A stretch of DNA of 17,069 nucleotides from Bacteroidota bacterium (GCA_015222065.1 JADFUQ010000129.1:1-17069); one strand, 5' to 3'; positions 1 to 9,600 are shown, counted from the stretch's first letter. Made by a program: numbers and translations. The notes: a model not told the origin generated them from the sequence alone.

Positions 1-197
1 CCCCCATTCTCGAAACAACTATTAATTGCTTTTTGTAAGATTTCAGTATTAATGGTTTTTCCATCCGGAATTGCACCCAGTTCTAACACGTTATAATTAC
101 TTTTTTGTGCTATGATGCTGAAAGGATTCAATAATAAAAAGAGAATACTTATATGATATAAATGAAAGTAAATTGATTTTTCTTTAAAAAAATTCAT
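1..197 (-). CDS. GH28-like / pectate-lyase-superfamily parallel beta-helix protein, N-terminal fragment
   Basis: An ATG at 197-195 opens a frame that stays open for 65 codons to the window edge, so only the N-terminus is present. The first 35 or so residues are a basic start followed by a hydrophobic stretch ending in Ser-Ile-Ile-Ala-Gln, consistent with a Sec signal peptide and export. The mature part begins YNVLELGAIPDGKTINTE and continues ILQKAINSCFENGG. This matches the classic opening of GH28/pectate lyase 3 beta-helix proteins (pattern yxVxdyGAxgDGxtxnTxaiQkAIdacxxxGGG). The same opening occurs in the larger protein at 3661-6552, so the locus carries two such proteins. The start lies 78 bp downstream of the isomerase stop on the same strand, consistent with one transcript. 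Catalytic residues lie outside the window, so polygalacturonase activity cannot be judged. The frame is too short to be in the supplied list of long ORFs; I found it by translating the edge. Confidence 0.75.
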   Translation of the reverse strand, partial: MNFFKEKSIYFHLYHISILFLLLNPFSIIAQKSNYNVLELGAIPDGKTINTEILQKAINSCFENG

Positions 198-275
198 AGT
201 TTATAAATGTTAAAAGTTTAAAGTGTCTAAAGTGACAAAGGTTATAAATTCTGATTATACTTTTTTTAAGGAACA

Positions 276-1691
276 TTAACATATCTTTTTTACCTCAATT
301 CCCAGCAAAGCGCCAAGTTTATCTATCTTATCGGCAATATGACCTACTCCAATAGCGCAGTGATGTGCAGGCCCTGCTTTTGACCACTCGTTTACGAAGG
401 TCCTGGCACCAATTGAAAAGCGGTACCTGCTGTTCGTGTTACCGATGTTAAGGATGGGACCGGGTACCGATTCCCCTTCGGCAACCAATAGTGATAATTT
501 CCCATCACCGCTCTGAACAACAGATAGGATAGTGACAAGTCCATGTTTTACAGTCATCTGAATTGACAGTCCTTTCCCTGGTTTACCATGATATATTGGA
601 AGGGGCACTAATCCTACACGCCCCTCGGCAATAGCAGGATGTGCCGGACCATCGTGTCCAAGCAAAACAACATCATCTTCAAAATCCATTAAATAAAATT
701 CAGAAAAGGACCCTCCTGCACCAAAAGCATCCAGTATCTTCATAGCCTGAACGTTTTTCACCTCGCACTCACCAGCCACGGGTACATTATGACCTGTAAG
801 CAGAGTGTTCCCTGCAATGATTGAGGTGGCAATATTTTCATATTCAGGATCTCCCTTGCCTTCAAAATAGTATGCAATTGCACCAAGTTGTCTGTTTTTT
901 ACAAGTTCATCAAGGGCACAGGATGTTTTTACAGCACGTCCAATTTCCTTTTCTTCACATTCAGGTGAAACATCAAACTCATTATGGAATTGATCCGTTT
1001 TATTAATTATGCTTTCCTGATTAATCGAATCACGAATCGATTTCAGTTCACTTACTTCTATTATTTCAAAATGATTTCCAAATAAAGCTGAGTGTTGTGT
1101 GAGATCACTGTAAACATCAAGCATTCCTCCATAGTAATTACCAATTACCCCAACACGGTTTTCCTTCATAATGGCTCTGACCTTTGCAGCATCAACCCAA
1201 TTTTCAATCCCGATCCATGCCAATGGGTCTTGCAGATATCCTGTAACTAAAAAATAATCAATACCTGCCCTGTTGAAAACACAGGCGATCTCGGGGGCGG
1301 AGCATGCCTGGCAGTGTGCAAGCCACTCCCCTGTTTTCTTTCCCCGGTCCCGGAGAGCATTGAATTTCTCATAATCAATGACAGATACAGGCTGTAGGTT
1401 CAGTACAACCACTGGTTTCCCGGTTTTCTGAACCACCGGAAGAACTGTTGAAGAAAGCGCATAGGTAGAAATATTCAGGAAAATCAGTTCAACATCCTCA
1501 GATATAAACTTTTTTGCCGCTACACAGGCCTTTCCCGGATTATCAACTATCCCTGCATCAATAATATTGACTTGAAAAGATTCGAGACGGTCCTTTATTT
1601 CTGAATGGTAAGTTTTTAGTTTGTTAAGTAATCCGTCAAACTGTGACCAGTATGTATCAAGTCCTATACCGAATAATCCAATTTTTATCAT
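276..1691 (-). CDS. L-fucose/L-arabinose isomerase family protein
   Basis: This 471-residue protein has no signal peptide, so it is cytoplasmic. It begins with a Rossmann-like segment (KIGLFGIGLDTYW, residues 3-15). Its C-terminal half carries the landmarks of the FucI/AraA ketol-isomerase fold: Glu277 in YYFEGKGDPE, Glu308 in VAGECEVKN, His346 in LLGHDGPAHP and His443/His444 in AGPAHHCAIGVGH. In AraA and FucI, two Glu and His residues at such positions bind Mn2+ and carry out the aldose-ketose proton transfer. The length fits the family (about 470-500). Known members isomerise L-arabinose, L-fucose, D-arabinose or related sugars; the substrate here cannot be told from the sequence. It is the third gene of the nagB-nagA-isomerase block, 65 bp after nagA. 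The ATG at 1691 is preceded by AAAGAG about 3 nt upstream, a weak ribosome-binding match. Isomerase-family membership is fairly sure, specificity is not, and a non-canonical isomerase is possible. Confidence 0.8.
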   Translation of the reverse strand: MIKIGLFGIGLDTYWSQFDGLLNKLKTYHSEIKDRLESFQVNIIDAGIVDNPGKACVAAKKFISEDVELIFLNISTYALSSTVLPVVQKTGKPVVVLNLQPVSVIDYEKFNALRDRGKKTGEWLAHCQACSAPEIACVFNRAGIDYFLVTGYLQDPLAWIGIENWVDAAKVRAIMKENRVGVIGNYYGGMLDVYSDLTQHSALFGNHFEIIEVSELKSIRDSINQESIINKTDQFHNEFDVSPECEEKEIGRAVKTSCALDELVKNRQLGAIAYYFEGKGDPEYENIATSIIAGNTLLTGHNVPVAGECEVKNVQAMKILDAFGAGGSFSEFYLMDFEDDVVLLGHDGPAHPAIAEGRVGLVPLPIYHGKPGKGLSIQMTVKHGLVTILSVVQSGDGKLSLLVAEGESVPGPILNIGNTNSRYRFSIGARTFVNEWSKAGPAHHCAIGVGHIADKIDKLGALLGIEVKKIC

Positions 1692-1756
1692 GATCTCTTT
1701 TATTTTGGTTCATTCTTGCCTGCTAAAACACAATGCGGGTAAGTCAGGCATTCCAG

Positions 1757-2695
1757 TCATTCCGCTTTCGCCAACAATATTTCAGGATTTATATTAATCA
1801 GCCGCAAAGGGTTAAAAAATCCAACTTCCTGCAATTCCCGGTCAGACAGAAGATTTAAGGTCTTAAGGTATTCTATACACTGTTTCATGGTATATGAAGA
1901 TCCTGCCAGATAACCTGTTTTGGGATTATGCAATAATCCTGATTCTTCCAAAACGGTATCAATCCCAAACAAAAAATAATTCCCGGGAGATAAACCTGCT
2001 ACCGGCGATGCATCACTAACAACTACAATGTTCTCTGGCCCTTTCGTACGGATTATAGTTTTTATCAGCGAAGGAGGAAGGTGAAAACTATCTGTAATAA
2101 TCATGGCTGTGAGATCGTCATTTGCCATTCCTGCAATCAGCGGATTATGATGTCTTGGGATAAGATGCGGAATGCCATTTCCTAAATGAGTAAGTGAGGT
2201 TGCACCTGCTCCGGCCAAAGCATAAATTTCAGTTTCTGTAGCCATTTGATGCCCCAGGGAGACAGTAATTCCAAGACCTGATGCATATTTACAAAGGGAT
2301 TCTGCACCGGGAAGTTCAGCGGAAATAGTAATCATCTTGATTTTCCCACCAGCAAGATTATAAAGTTTATCAAAATGATCCTTGTCAGGCATTAACATCC
2401 AATCCGGGTTATGTACTCCCTTTGCTTCACAGTCGGACAAAAATGGTCCTTCAAGATGAATTCCCAAAATTGCATTTTCCATGTCCTTTTCCTCCATGGC
2501 CTCAGCTATCAATGGAAGATTCTTTTCATAAACATCCATGGGACTGGTAACTATAGTGGGCAGAAAGGCGATAGTTTCCTGCTTTCTTAATTCTCTGGTG
2601 GCAGAAATGATCTTATCTTTTGTAAGATCAATACTTGAAAAATCGATTCCTATGTGACCATTTACCTGCAGATCTACATATCCTGGTATAATCAT
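1757..2695 (-). CDS. nagA: N-acetylglucosamine-6-phosphate deacetylase-like amidohydrolase (NagA family, short form)
   Basis: NagA removes the acetyl group from GlcNAc-6-phosphate in the cytoplasm, feeding NagB. The 312-residue protein shows the amidohydrolase-barrel signature: PGYVDLQVNG (residues 4-13), HLEGPF with metal ligand Glu82, SLGHQ with His149, THLGNG with His170, ITDSFHLP with His205, and VSDASPVAG with the likely catalytic Asp228. It is clearly shorter than typical NagA (about 380 residues). It starts almost directly at the first barrel strand, and an in-frame TAA sits two codons before the ATG. The N-terminal part of the small beta-sandwich is therefore genuinely missing rather than mis-called. 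Two family motifs are altered: THLFNAM reads THLGNGI, and GHSNA/GHTxA reads GHQMA. This could mean a different acylated amino-sugar phosphate. It follows the NagB-like gene by 53 bp, the usual pathway pairing. The superfamily call is strong; exact GlcNAc6P specificity is inferred. Confidence 0.85.
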   Translation of the reverse strand: MIIPGYVDLQVNGHIGIDFSSIDLTKDKIISATRELRKQETIAFLPTIVTSPMDVYEKNLPLIAEAMEEKDMENAILGIHLEGPFLSDCEAKGVHNPDWMLMPDKDHFDKLYNLAGGKIKMITISAELPGAESLCKYASGLGITVSLGHQMATETEIYALAGAGATSLTHLGNGIPHLIPRHHNPLIAGMANDDLTAMIITDSFHLPPSLIKTIIRTKGPENIVVVSDASPVAGLSPGNYFLFGIDTVLEESGLLHNPKTGYLAGSSYTMKQCIEYLKTLNLLSDRELQEVGFFNPLRLININPEILLAKAE

Positions 2696-2748
2696 AACTT
2701 ATCAATAAAAGTGACTAAAGTTAATAAGACTACGCTTTTATGATCCGA

Positions 2749-3489
2749 TCAATTTGACAATAAGGAGGAAGATTCCTTGTCAAGATAAATTGTACAATTT
2801 GGATGTTCCTGCAATATTGATGCTGGATATAAATTTGTAATTTCACTTTCCAGGCAATTCTTCACCGCTTCTGCCTTCCTTTGATCCGGTACTGAACAAA
2901 TTATCCGCTTTGATTTCATAATTTGTTTTACTGACATGCTGATAGCCCTAGCAGGGACCTCTTCAAGAGAACCAAACCAGCCTTCCCCCATTTGCTGTTT
3001 TCTGCATTTCTCATCCAGATCAACAACCAGGTATGGGTCTTCAACCTCAAAATCTGCCGGGGGATCATTAAACGCCAAATGTCCATTTTCACCAATTCCG
3101 ACAAAAGCATAATCAATCGGAAAGTTTGAAATAATTTCGTTTATGCGGCGAACTTCCTGATTGGGATCAGGATTATCACCATTAATGTAGTTAACTTTTG
3201 TTAAGCCTTCAACCTTATTTACAAACCGTTCTTTCAGGAATTTCCTGAAACTTGCATTATGTGTTTCTGGCATTCCAATATATTCATCCAGATGAAACAT
3301 TACAACTTTAGACCAATCAATTCCGGGATAATGAATAAGATGATTCAGGACTTCAAACTGACTTGCTCCTGTTGCCAGAATAATGTTAGCGAATCCTTGT
3401 TCCTCTAAAGTTTTCAATATTTCTCCACCGGCATCCGCTCCGGCTTTAGCGCCTAATTCTTCTTTTGTTTCAAAAATTTCAACTTGCAT
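2749..3489 (-). CDS. nagB: Glucosamine-6-phosphate deaminase / NagB family
   Basis: NagB converts glucosamine-6-phosphate to fructose-6-phosphate and ammonia in the cytoplasm. This 246-residue protein has the usual length. Its motifs in order are the phosphate-binding loop ILATGAS (residues 37-43), the FHLDEYIGM segment with Asp68 (equivalent to the proton-abstracting Asp72 of E. coli NagB), and GIGENGHLAFNDP (131-143) with the general-base His137. The position corresponding to E. coli Asp141 is Asn135, which is also Asn in Bacillus-type NagB and so not a defect. The position of Glu148 is Asp142, a mild change. ISMSV and a basic KSKRI segment follow, as in the family. The gene opens the metabolic trio nagB-nagA-isomerase and lies immediately downstream of the 8-bp tandem repeat: the ATG is 34 nt from the last repeat unit. 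A relative acting on another 2-amino sugar phosphate, or a 6-phosphogluconolactonase-type activity, is less likely. Confidence 0.87.
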   Translation of the reverse strand: MQVEIFETKEELGAKAGADAGGEILKTLEEQGFANIILATGASQFEVLNHLIHYPGIDWSKVVMFHLDEYIGMPETHNASFRKFLKERFVNKVEGLTKVNYINGDNPDPNQEVRRINEIISNFPIDYAFVGIGENGHLAFNDPPADFEVEDPYLVVDLDEKCRKQQMGEGWFGSLEEVPARAISMSVKQIMKSKRIICSVPDQRKAEAVKNCLESEITNLYPASILQEHPNCTIYLDKESSSLLSN

Positions 3490-3523
3490 AATTTAAAGTA
3501 TTAATTTAGTTAATAAATATAGT

Positions 3524-3651
3524 ATTCCATTATTCAATTATTCAATCATTTAATCATTCAATCATTTAATCATTCAATCATTCAATCATTCAATCATTCA
3601 ATCATTTAATCATTCAATCATTCCATCATTCAATCATTCCATCATTCAATT
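3524..3651. repeat. 16-unit, 8-bp tandem repeat (consensus ATTCAATC / GATTGAAT)
   Basis: Exactly 16 consecutive 8-bp units run from 3524 to 3651 without a gap or indel. Most read ATTCAATC. Variants are ATTTAATC (3548, 3564 and 3604), ATTCCATC (3620 and 3636), and edge units ending in T (3524, 3532 and 3644). The centre is homogeneous and the edges degenerate, the usual picture of a slippage-maintained array. It fills most of the 171-bp gap between the GH28-like gene (its stop ends 9 bp away) and the NagB-like gene (its start is 34 bp away). There is no spacer between units, so it is not a CRISPR. On the transcribed strand each unit is GATTGAAT. Confidence 0.97.
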
Positions 3652-3660
3652 ATCTTACCT

Positions 3661-6552
3661 TTAATCTTCTTTCTTCCAAATTACAGTCAGGGTTTTTGGA
3701 AGCGCTGTACCTATTGTAACATTATGAGTTCCAGGCCAATAATTTTGTCCTGGAATAACAAATCCTAAACGGAATACTTCTTTAATATCCAAAGGCGTAA
3801 CACAGAATTTCACTTCACGGCTTTCTCCTGCTTCCATCTCAATCCATTTTGCATAGGGTTCATGATTATCGAAATGAAATACTACTTTCACAGGTCCGCT
3901 AACAGAACTTGTATTTGATACTATAGCGCTTACTGTGAAATATTCATCCGCTGTTAACCTGGTTTTTGATATTTTCAGGTTGCTGTATTTAACAGTCTGT
4001 TGCGAAACCGGTTTTTCCAATTTAAAGTTTTGAATCACAACGCGGTTCAATTCATTTTTCACACTAAAAGCATTTGCAAATATTCCGACATCTTGCATTT
4101 TGCCTGCTGATGGAATAATATAAACGCTATCATTTTTATACCATAGTGTATCATAAGGACTTGTGTATGCGGTGAAGGTTTTTCCCCGTTTTTCCAACTT
4201 GAACCACATAGGGTATCCAACCCAGCCATAATCATAACTGTCTAATGAACCATTACCGTCAGTGTCTGCTCTCCACTGCTGCTGGGCTCCGTATTTAGGC
4301 TCAACACTTAGAATAATAAAACCAGGAGATTTGCCGGGCCTTGTTATATCATTTCGCACCATAAAACCCACTTGAGCGTAAGCGCCGGTAACTGTATGGC
4401 TTAATAAATACATTGTAACGACGAAGTCACCTTCTACGTCTTTTAAGTAGGCTGTAGTGTATTCTTCTTTTTCGCTCCAGAGAGTATTTTTTCCCCCGCC
4501 TGCCTCAATTATTATCTTATCATATGTCTGATAATAATGGGCTTCTGTATTCGAGTATGTAGCAAAGTTCCAGATGGGGAAGTTGGATATTTTAAGATTA
4601 TGTGGACCAGCTTGTTCAAACAGATGTTCAATTGTTACATCTTTTTCTTCTCCCGGATCCAATGTAACCTTTTTTGAAGCTATCACTTCACCATCTGCGT
4701 AGAGTTTTACCTTTTTAGTGCCTTTATCTCCCCCGATGTTCTTAAGAGGCACAGTTACTGTAGTCAGCTTGCCCGCTGCTGCAGGTGAGTTTATTTTTAC
4801 TATTTCACCAAATTCAAAAGCCGCCGGTGTTGGCCTGACCTTCGCCGTAATTGTAAGATATCCGGCTGAAATTTCCAGGTCCTGAGGTTTATAATACCTG
4901 GGAGTTGTCAATACCACTTTCCGATTTTCTCCCTGTTCCAGCCATAGCCATTTTGAACAAGCTAGCTTACCGTTGACATAAACACCAGCCTTAAAAGCGC
5001 CTGTTTTCCCGGTATTTGTAAGTGTAACATTTACTATAAAACTTTCATTTGCCTTTATTTCCTTCGTCACTTCCAGATTGCTATAGCTGACCTTTTCAGC
5101 TTCAGGGAATGCTGCTCCCTGTTGAACTTCATTTGCCGCATTAAAAGGTATTTTCGCTTTACTAAAATCATTTCCCACTAAACTTATATCTTCGGTTTTT
5201 TCACCTTCTGCAAAAACAAATGTCTCTACCTCCGGTAGTTGAGTATTATGAATATAGGCTACCTTTACCTGATTTAGTTTAATTACAGGCCCTTTACCAC
5301 CAATACCATGTATATTCACAGAGTTTAATTCCAGTTCTTCCCCGTTTTCATAAATAAGGGCAGATTCGATCAAACCACCTAGCTGAAGCTGAACATTGTT
5401 TAGCTTCAAACCCTTGACGTAACGAGTTTTAAGCCAGTAAGGAGCGCGGTCGCCACAGTATGTGACTTTTATATTACTAAATGATAAATCGCTTATCGGG
5501 GCATCCGGTAATCCATAAATAATGGAAGGAGTATGAACACCATCAGCTATGATGTTGCTTATAGAAATATTTCGTATTATCGGTCTGTTAACGTCCAGCG
5601 ATGTCCAGCGAAACATCCTTTCCACATTTTTCAGTACAATATTTGAGAATGTTATATTTTCTATCACTCTTTCTACGGTTTCTTTCTTTTTAGGACGCAT
5701 AAGGTCTATTAAAAACATAGGACCGGTATTTTCGAAAGTGCAGTTACTGACAACGATATTTCTGAAAACACCGGCAGTTCCTGTGCCGATTTTTATGGCG
5801 CCGTGACTGGTATTGCGTATTGTAGTATTTGTAATAATCACATCTTTCGTCAGGAAACCGAAACTGCCCGGTTTGCCTTCATTTTTTAGAACCAGGGGAT
5901 CATCTCTCGGGCTGTCCACAAAAACCCCGTCAATAAGAAGGTCAGTGCAACATGAAGTAGATATTCCTGCGCCAAAACTATCCAATATCCTTACCCTGAT
6001 AATGTCAACATGATTGCAATAGTGAATACAAGGAGCAGTTCCGGCGCTGTTTATAATATCAATGTCTTTTATCAGTATATTTTCCGAATACTCAAAAATA
6101 ACTGCCAAAGGACCAAAATTGTTATTATCCAATGCCATATTACCGTCAATTGTCCCTCCGCCAACAATTGATACATTTTTAACATCCCTTCCGTAAATAA
6201 AGAAATATCGTGAACCGTAATGGTGCTCTGATTCATCATAATCCTTCATGTCCTTACTGCCCAGAATTGTTGCACCAGTATTGAGGTATAGAGTTATATT
6301 GCTCTTTAGATAAAAGGAACCTGCTTTATAAGTCCCGGGGGGGAAATAAACAGTTCCTCCTCCAGCTTCGGCACATGCATCAATAGCTTTTTGAATAGCC
6401 AGAGTATTTAAGGTTTTACCGTCCCCCACTGCTCCATAATCACGCACATTGAAAATATTATCTTTAATCTGAGCCGCTCCTGTTGTATTTGCAGCATAAA
6501 TAAACACCAATATCAAACTTAGAAAGAAAACTTTTTTCATTATAGATTTCAT
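3661..6552 (-). CDS. Secreted modular GH28-like parallel beta-helix protein with CARDB-type and lectin-like domains
   Basis: The 963-residue protein has a signal peptide (residues 1-28; MKSIMKKVFF start, cut near GAAQ). A GH28/pectate-lyase-3 beta-helix follows from about 32 to 470, opening with FNVRDYGAVGDG and GGGTVYFPPGTY and carrying many IxNITFSNI-type coils. Of the polygalacturonase motifs, the Asp pair (Arg216-Asp217-Asp218) and Ser-His-Gly (249-251) are present. The first NTD motif is not recognisable (GAGIST at 194-199) and no clear RIK is seen, so activity may be altered. After it come CARDB-like beta-sandwiches at about 488-570 and 582-658. A concanavalin-like/DUF1349-type domain spans about 675-847, with an EF-hand-like acidic loop DTDGNGSLDSYD at 763-774. 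A third CARDB-like domain covers about 852-960. CARDB modules usually act in adhesion or binding. The likely role is extracellular attack on a pectin-like glycan; the substrate is unknown. ATG at 6552 was chosen; Met5 (6540) is an alternative. Confidence 0.85.
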   Translation of the reverse strand: MKSIMKKVFFLSLILVFIYAANTTGAAQIKDNIFNVRDYGAVGDGKTLNTLAIQKAIDACAEAGGGTVYFPPGTYKAGSFYLKSNITLYLNTGATILGSKDMKDYDESEHHYGSRYFFIYGRDVKNVSIVGGGTIDGNMALDNNNFGPLAVIFEYSENILIKDIDIINSAGTAPCIHYCNHVDIIRVRILDSFGAGISTSCCTDLLIDGVFVDSPRDDPLVLKNEGKPGSFGFLTKDVIITNTTIRNTSHGAIKIGTGTAGVFRNIVVSNCTFENTGPMFLIDLMRPKKKETVERVIENITFSNIVLKNVERMFRWTSLDVNRPIIRNISISNIIADGVHTPSIIYGLPDAPISDLSFSNIKVTYCGDRAPYWLKTRYVKGLKLNNVQLQLGGLIESALIYENGEELELNSVNIHGIGGKGPVIKLNQVKVAYIHNTQLPEVETFVFAEGEKTEDISLVGNDFSKAKIPFNAANEVQQGAAFPEAEKVSYSNLEVTKEIKANESFIVNVTLTNTGKTGAFKAGVYVNGKLACSKWLWLEQGENRKVVLTTPRYYKPQDLEISAGYLTITAKVRPTPAAFEFGEIVKINSPAAAGKLTTVTVPLKNIGGDKGTKKVKLYADGEVIASKKVTLDPGEEKDVTIEHLFEQAGPHNLKISNFPIWNFATYSNTEAHYYQTYDKIIIEAGGGKNTLWSEKEEYTTAYLKDVEGDFVVTMYLLSHTVTGAYAQVGFMVRNDITRPGKSPGFIILSVEPKYGAQQQWRADTDGNGSLDSYDYGWVGYPMWFKLEKRGKTFTAYTSPYDTLWYKNDSVYIIPSAGKMQDVGIFANAFSVKNELNRVVIQNFKLEKPVSQQTVKYSNLKISKTRLTADEYFTVSAIVSNTSSVSGPVKVVFHFDNHEPYAKWIEMEAGESREVKFCVTPLDIKEVFRLGFVIPGQNYWPGTHNVTIGTALPKTLTVIWKKED

Positions 6553-6606
6553 TGTTTGTTTATAAAGTTAAATTCTAATATACCAGAATCAAATATAGAA
6601 AAAATA

Positions 6607-9600
6607 TTAATCTTCAATTATTATCCTGACCGGACCAAACAGGCCTGCATCAAAAGCGGAATCCGGCGGTGTACCTGTCCAGCCCCAATGCCGAAGTTCA
6701 TTGAGATCATCTTTGAGTCCCATTTCATTTACTGCCAAATTACCAATGCGAATACGCAGTTCATTTTTGCCGGAATGAACAAATTCAGATATGTCAAACG
6801 CGAAGGGCTGCCACAACCGTTCACCAACCTTTTGACCGTTAACCCAGACCTCTGCCATGTACAAAACTTCTCCCAGGTCGAGTTGTAATTTTCCTTGATT
6901 CGAAGGAAGATTGAAACTAATTTCATAATCCATAAACCCTGAAAAGCGCTTCAAACCCATGTCTATCCACGAAACTAATTCGCCAGGTGCAGAACCCTGA
7001 CAAATAAATTGGGCTGGTGAAGTGAGTCCTTTCATCTTATCTTTGATTTGTACAACAACCAATTTAGCATTTTCCGGCAGGACGAATTTTTCACTGCTTA
7101 CTTTTGTTTCCATACCATCAATCCGGATTTTTGCCTGTTTTGAAAGACCTGGCAATATCACCTCCTTTGCCGACGGTGGAACGCTTAAACGCCACAAGAC
7201 AACGTCGTTTCTCATATCAATTTCTTGCGGCTGTGGCATATTGCGAATCTCTTTAGATGATACATTTGGCGGCAACAGTTCTACTTTCTCCCATTCAGAT
7301 TCGTCAAATCCGTAATCCTGCCAACCAGGTGAAGGTGATTTAGCTTGTTTCCAGTTTTTATTGCTGAGGATTTCATACGATTTTCCATTTCCCATTTTCA
7401 CCAGCCCTTGCATTATTAACCAGCCGTAACCGTAATCGCTGGCAACTTCCGCTGCGATAGTATTTTTACCTTTTTGTAAGAAGGAACAAATGTCGTGCAA
7501 ATCTACTTTTGCCCAACTGCCCGCTTGTTTTCCAGGTGGAACCAATTTCCCATTCAGCCAGAACTGAACGTTGCTATCCGCAATAATGTTGAGAAATGCA
7601 CTTTCAGGAAAACTGACGAGATTAAAAGTATAACGATAATACCTATTGCTAAAAGCATCTGGATTGAAAAACAAAGAGGCGTGCCAATCTTCTAAAAACC
7701 TGATTGTTCCAAAGAGGTTGTGCCATTTCCAGTCAGAATCGTCATACTGTAGTTTATAAATTTCGCTACTTGAACTTTCAGTGGCAGGAAACAACATTTT
7801 TGCAGTGGATACTTTTATTATATTGGTTTCCGGGAAAGAGAGTCGCCAGGGTCCGTTGAGTTTAATTTCAGTGTATTTCGGAAGAACCTTTTTTTCAACG
7901 GGAATTGGGTTTTTGGCGGGATTAAAAACAAGCCAGAAAGCCTCGCAGGGCTTAATATTAAGGTTAACCACACAGCCATCCACTTGCTTTTCATATGCTA
8001 TGGGATGAATCTCACCGGTTTCACAATCCCAGATTTCCGCCCTGCCGGTTCCGTCCCGGAAATAAAGAGTGCATTCCTGTTCTGTGTTCTCATTATTTGC
8101 CAGCCAGTAAAAATCGCCCTGTCCAATTTTACGATGAGAGAGCAGCAAAGGTAAATCGCCGGACAACATTTTGAACCGGGGCTTGATTTTCCGGGATAGA
8201 AAAACTGGTAATTGATTCAGCCTGTCCCTTTTCCCTGCTAAATTTATGACTGTCGGAAACGTTTTCAATTTCTCCATTTTTTTCACGAGTTCCACATCAA
8301 CAGCACCTTTTTCCGGGGAGCCAGTGGGTAAATCTCCCAAAAGCACAACCGTTCCTCCTATACGAGCAAAATCAAATATTTTTTGTGCTGTGCTTTTCGA
8401 TAAAATGAACATCGGTGGCAAAACAATGGCTGAAAAAGCGTGATTTCCTATTCGTATTTGCGGAGAAGAAGAATCGCTTTTCCCATTGAAAATATTAGCC
8501 TTTTGCATATAGTAACGGTCGGCAATCAGGTAATCCATTCTGGCTTGGGTAAGAATATCCATTGCCTCGGAATAAGTCTTGTTTATCTCGATAACTTTAT
8601 CATCCCATTGGTTTCCGTCTTCGCTTGTAAAATATCCTTCCGACAATGCCCAAACACTTTCCAGGGGATTCAGGAGAAGAACATCGGCCACCAAATGTCC
8701 CTGACGGTTGACAAAAGCAGCTCTGCGTGCAAAGTCAGTCCATAAATGCAAATAGCGCCAATATGGATTTTCAGTGAACCAATCCGGAGGGTAAGGGATA
8801 GTCTCAACTTTTCTGTTCAGACTAATTGCGTGTGGCACGGTATGAGTAACTCCCCATGCTGTGACCGCGTTGAGCGTCATTTTCATTTGAACAGGCGTTT
8901 GCTCCCAACCAGCTACGCCCATCATTTCACTCATAAACGGGCGATCTTCAAATTCGCACACCGACTGCGTCTCTTTGAAATCATGCACCTGCTGCGATTT
9001 CATTTGCAGGCAGTCATTACCGGGCAGGGTAACCGCCCGTTGTATTCTCATAAAATCACCGACGGCACGTGTTTGCAGCATTAAGCTTTCTTCCCAAAAA
9101 TTGGATATACAATACATGCCCCTCTTTTCAAGCCAATCGCTCAATCTGCCTATAAACTGATTACAATACACATCTGAAACACAATCAAACCAGTCATACC
9201 GGGCTTTTACCCACAATCCTTCATTATCCTTCTCTGTCAGCAACGGCATCCACAGGCGGATATCCCTTCCTTTCATTTCTGTGTAGCGAGTTGCCAAATA
9301 TTCCGACCAAGTCATCTTCCAGCCGTAATCGCCTTCATTATCATTAAAAACTCCGGGAATTGCCTTGCCCATCTTTGTTCCGAAATGATCCTCATAAGGT
9401 TGGTATGCGATCGGAATAAAAACATCCATGAGCTTTGGATCGAGATAGCTCACTTTACCGTAGGAAACTCCAGGATGGTGATAGATGTTGTAAGAGTAAA
9501 TCACCCATTTCCCTTTTGGGACGTTCCATGAAAAAGATTCACCTTCACCAATAATGGTCAAACTGTTTGCTATAATAAGGTTTTTATCGGATAATTGCCC

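Noticed and set aside
198..275. Direct repeats of AAAGT(G/T) type in the short gap before the second GH28-like gene
   Set aside because: They are too short and irregular to separate from AT-rich background, with no hairpin or clear promoter.
3524..3651. CRISPR-like array
   Set aside because: The units are 8 bp and directly abutting, with no spacers and no cas genes nearby; it is a plain tandem repeat.
5549..6013. Plus-strand open frames inside the GH28-like gene, and many others within the large minus-strand genes
   Set aside because: They are antisense shadows with no protein motifs or plausible starts, lying fully within strongly supported coding sequence.
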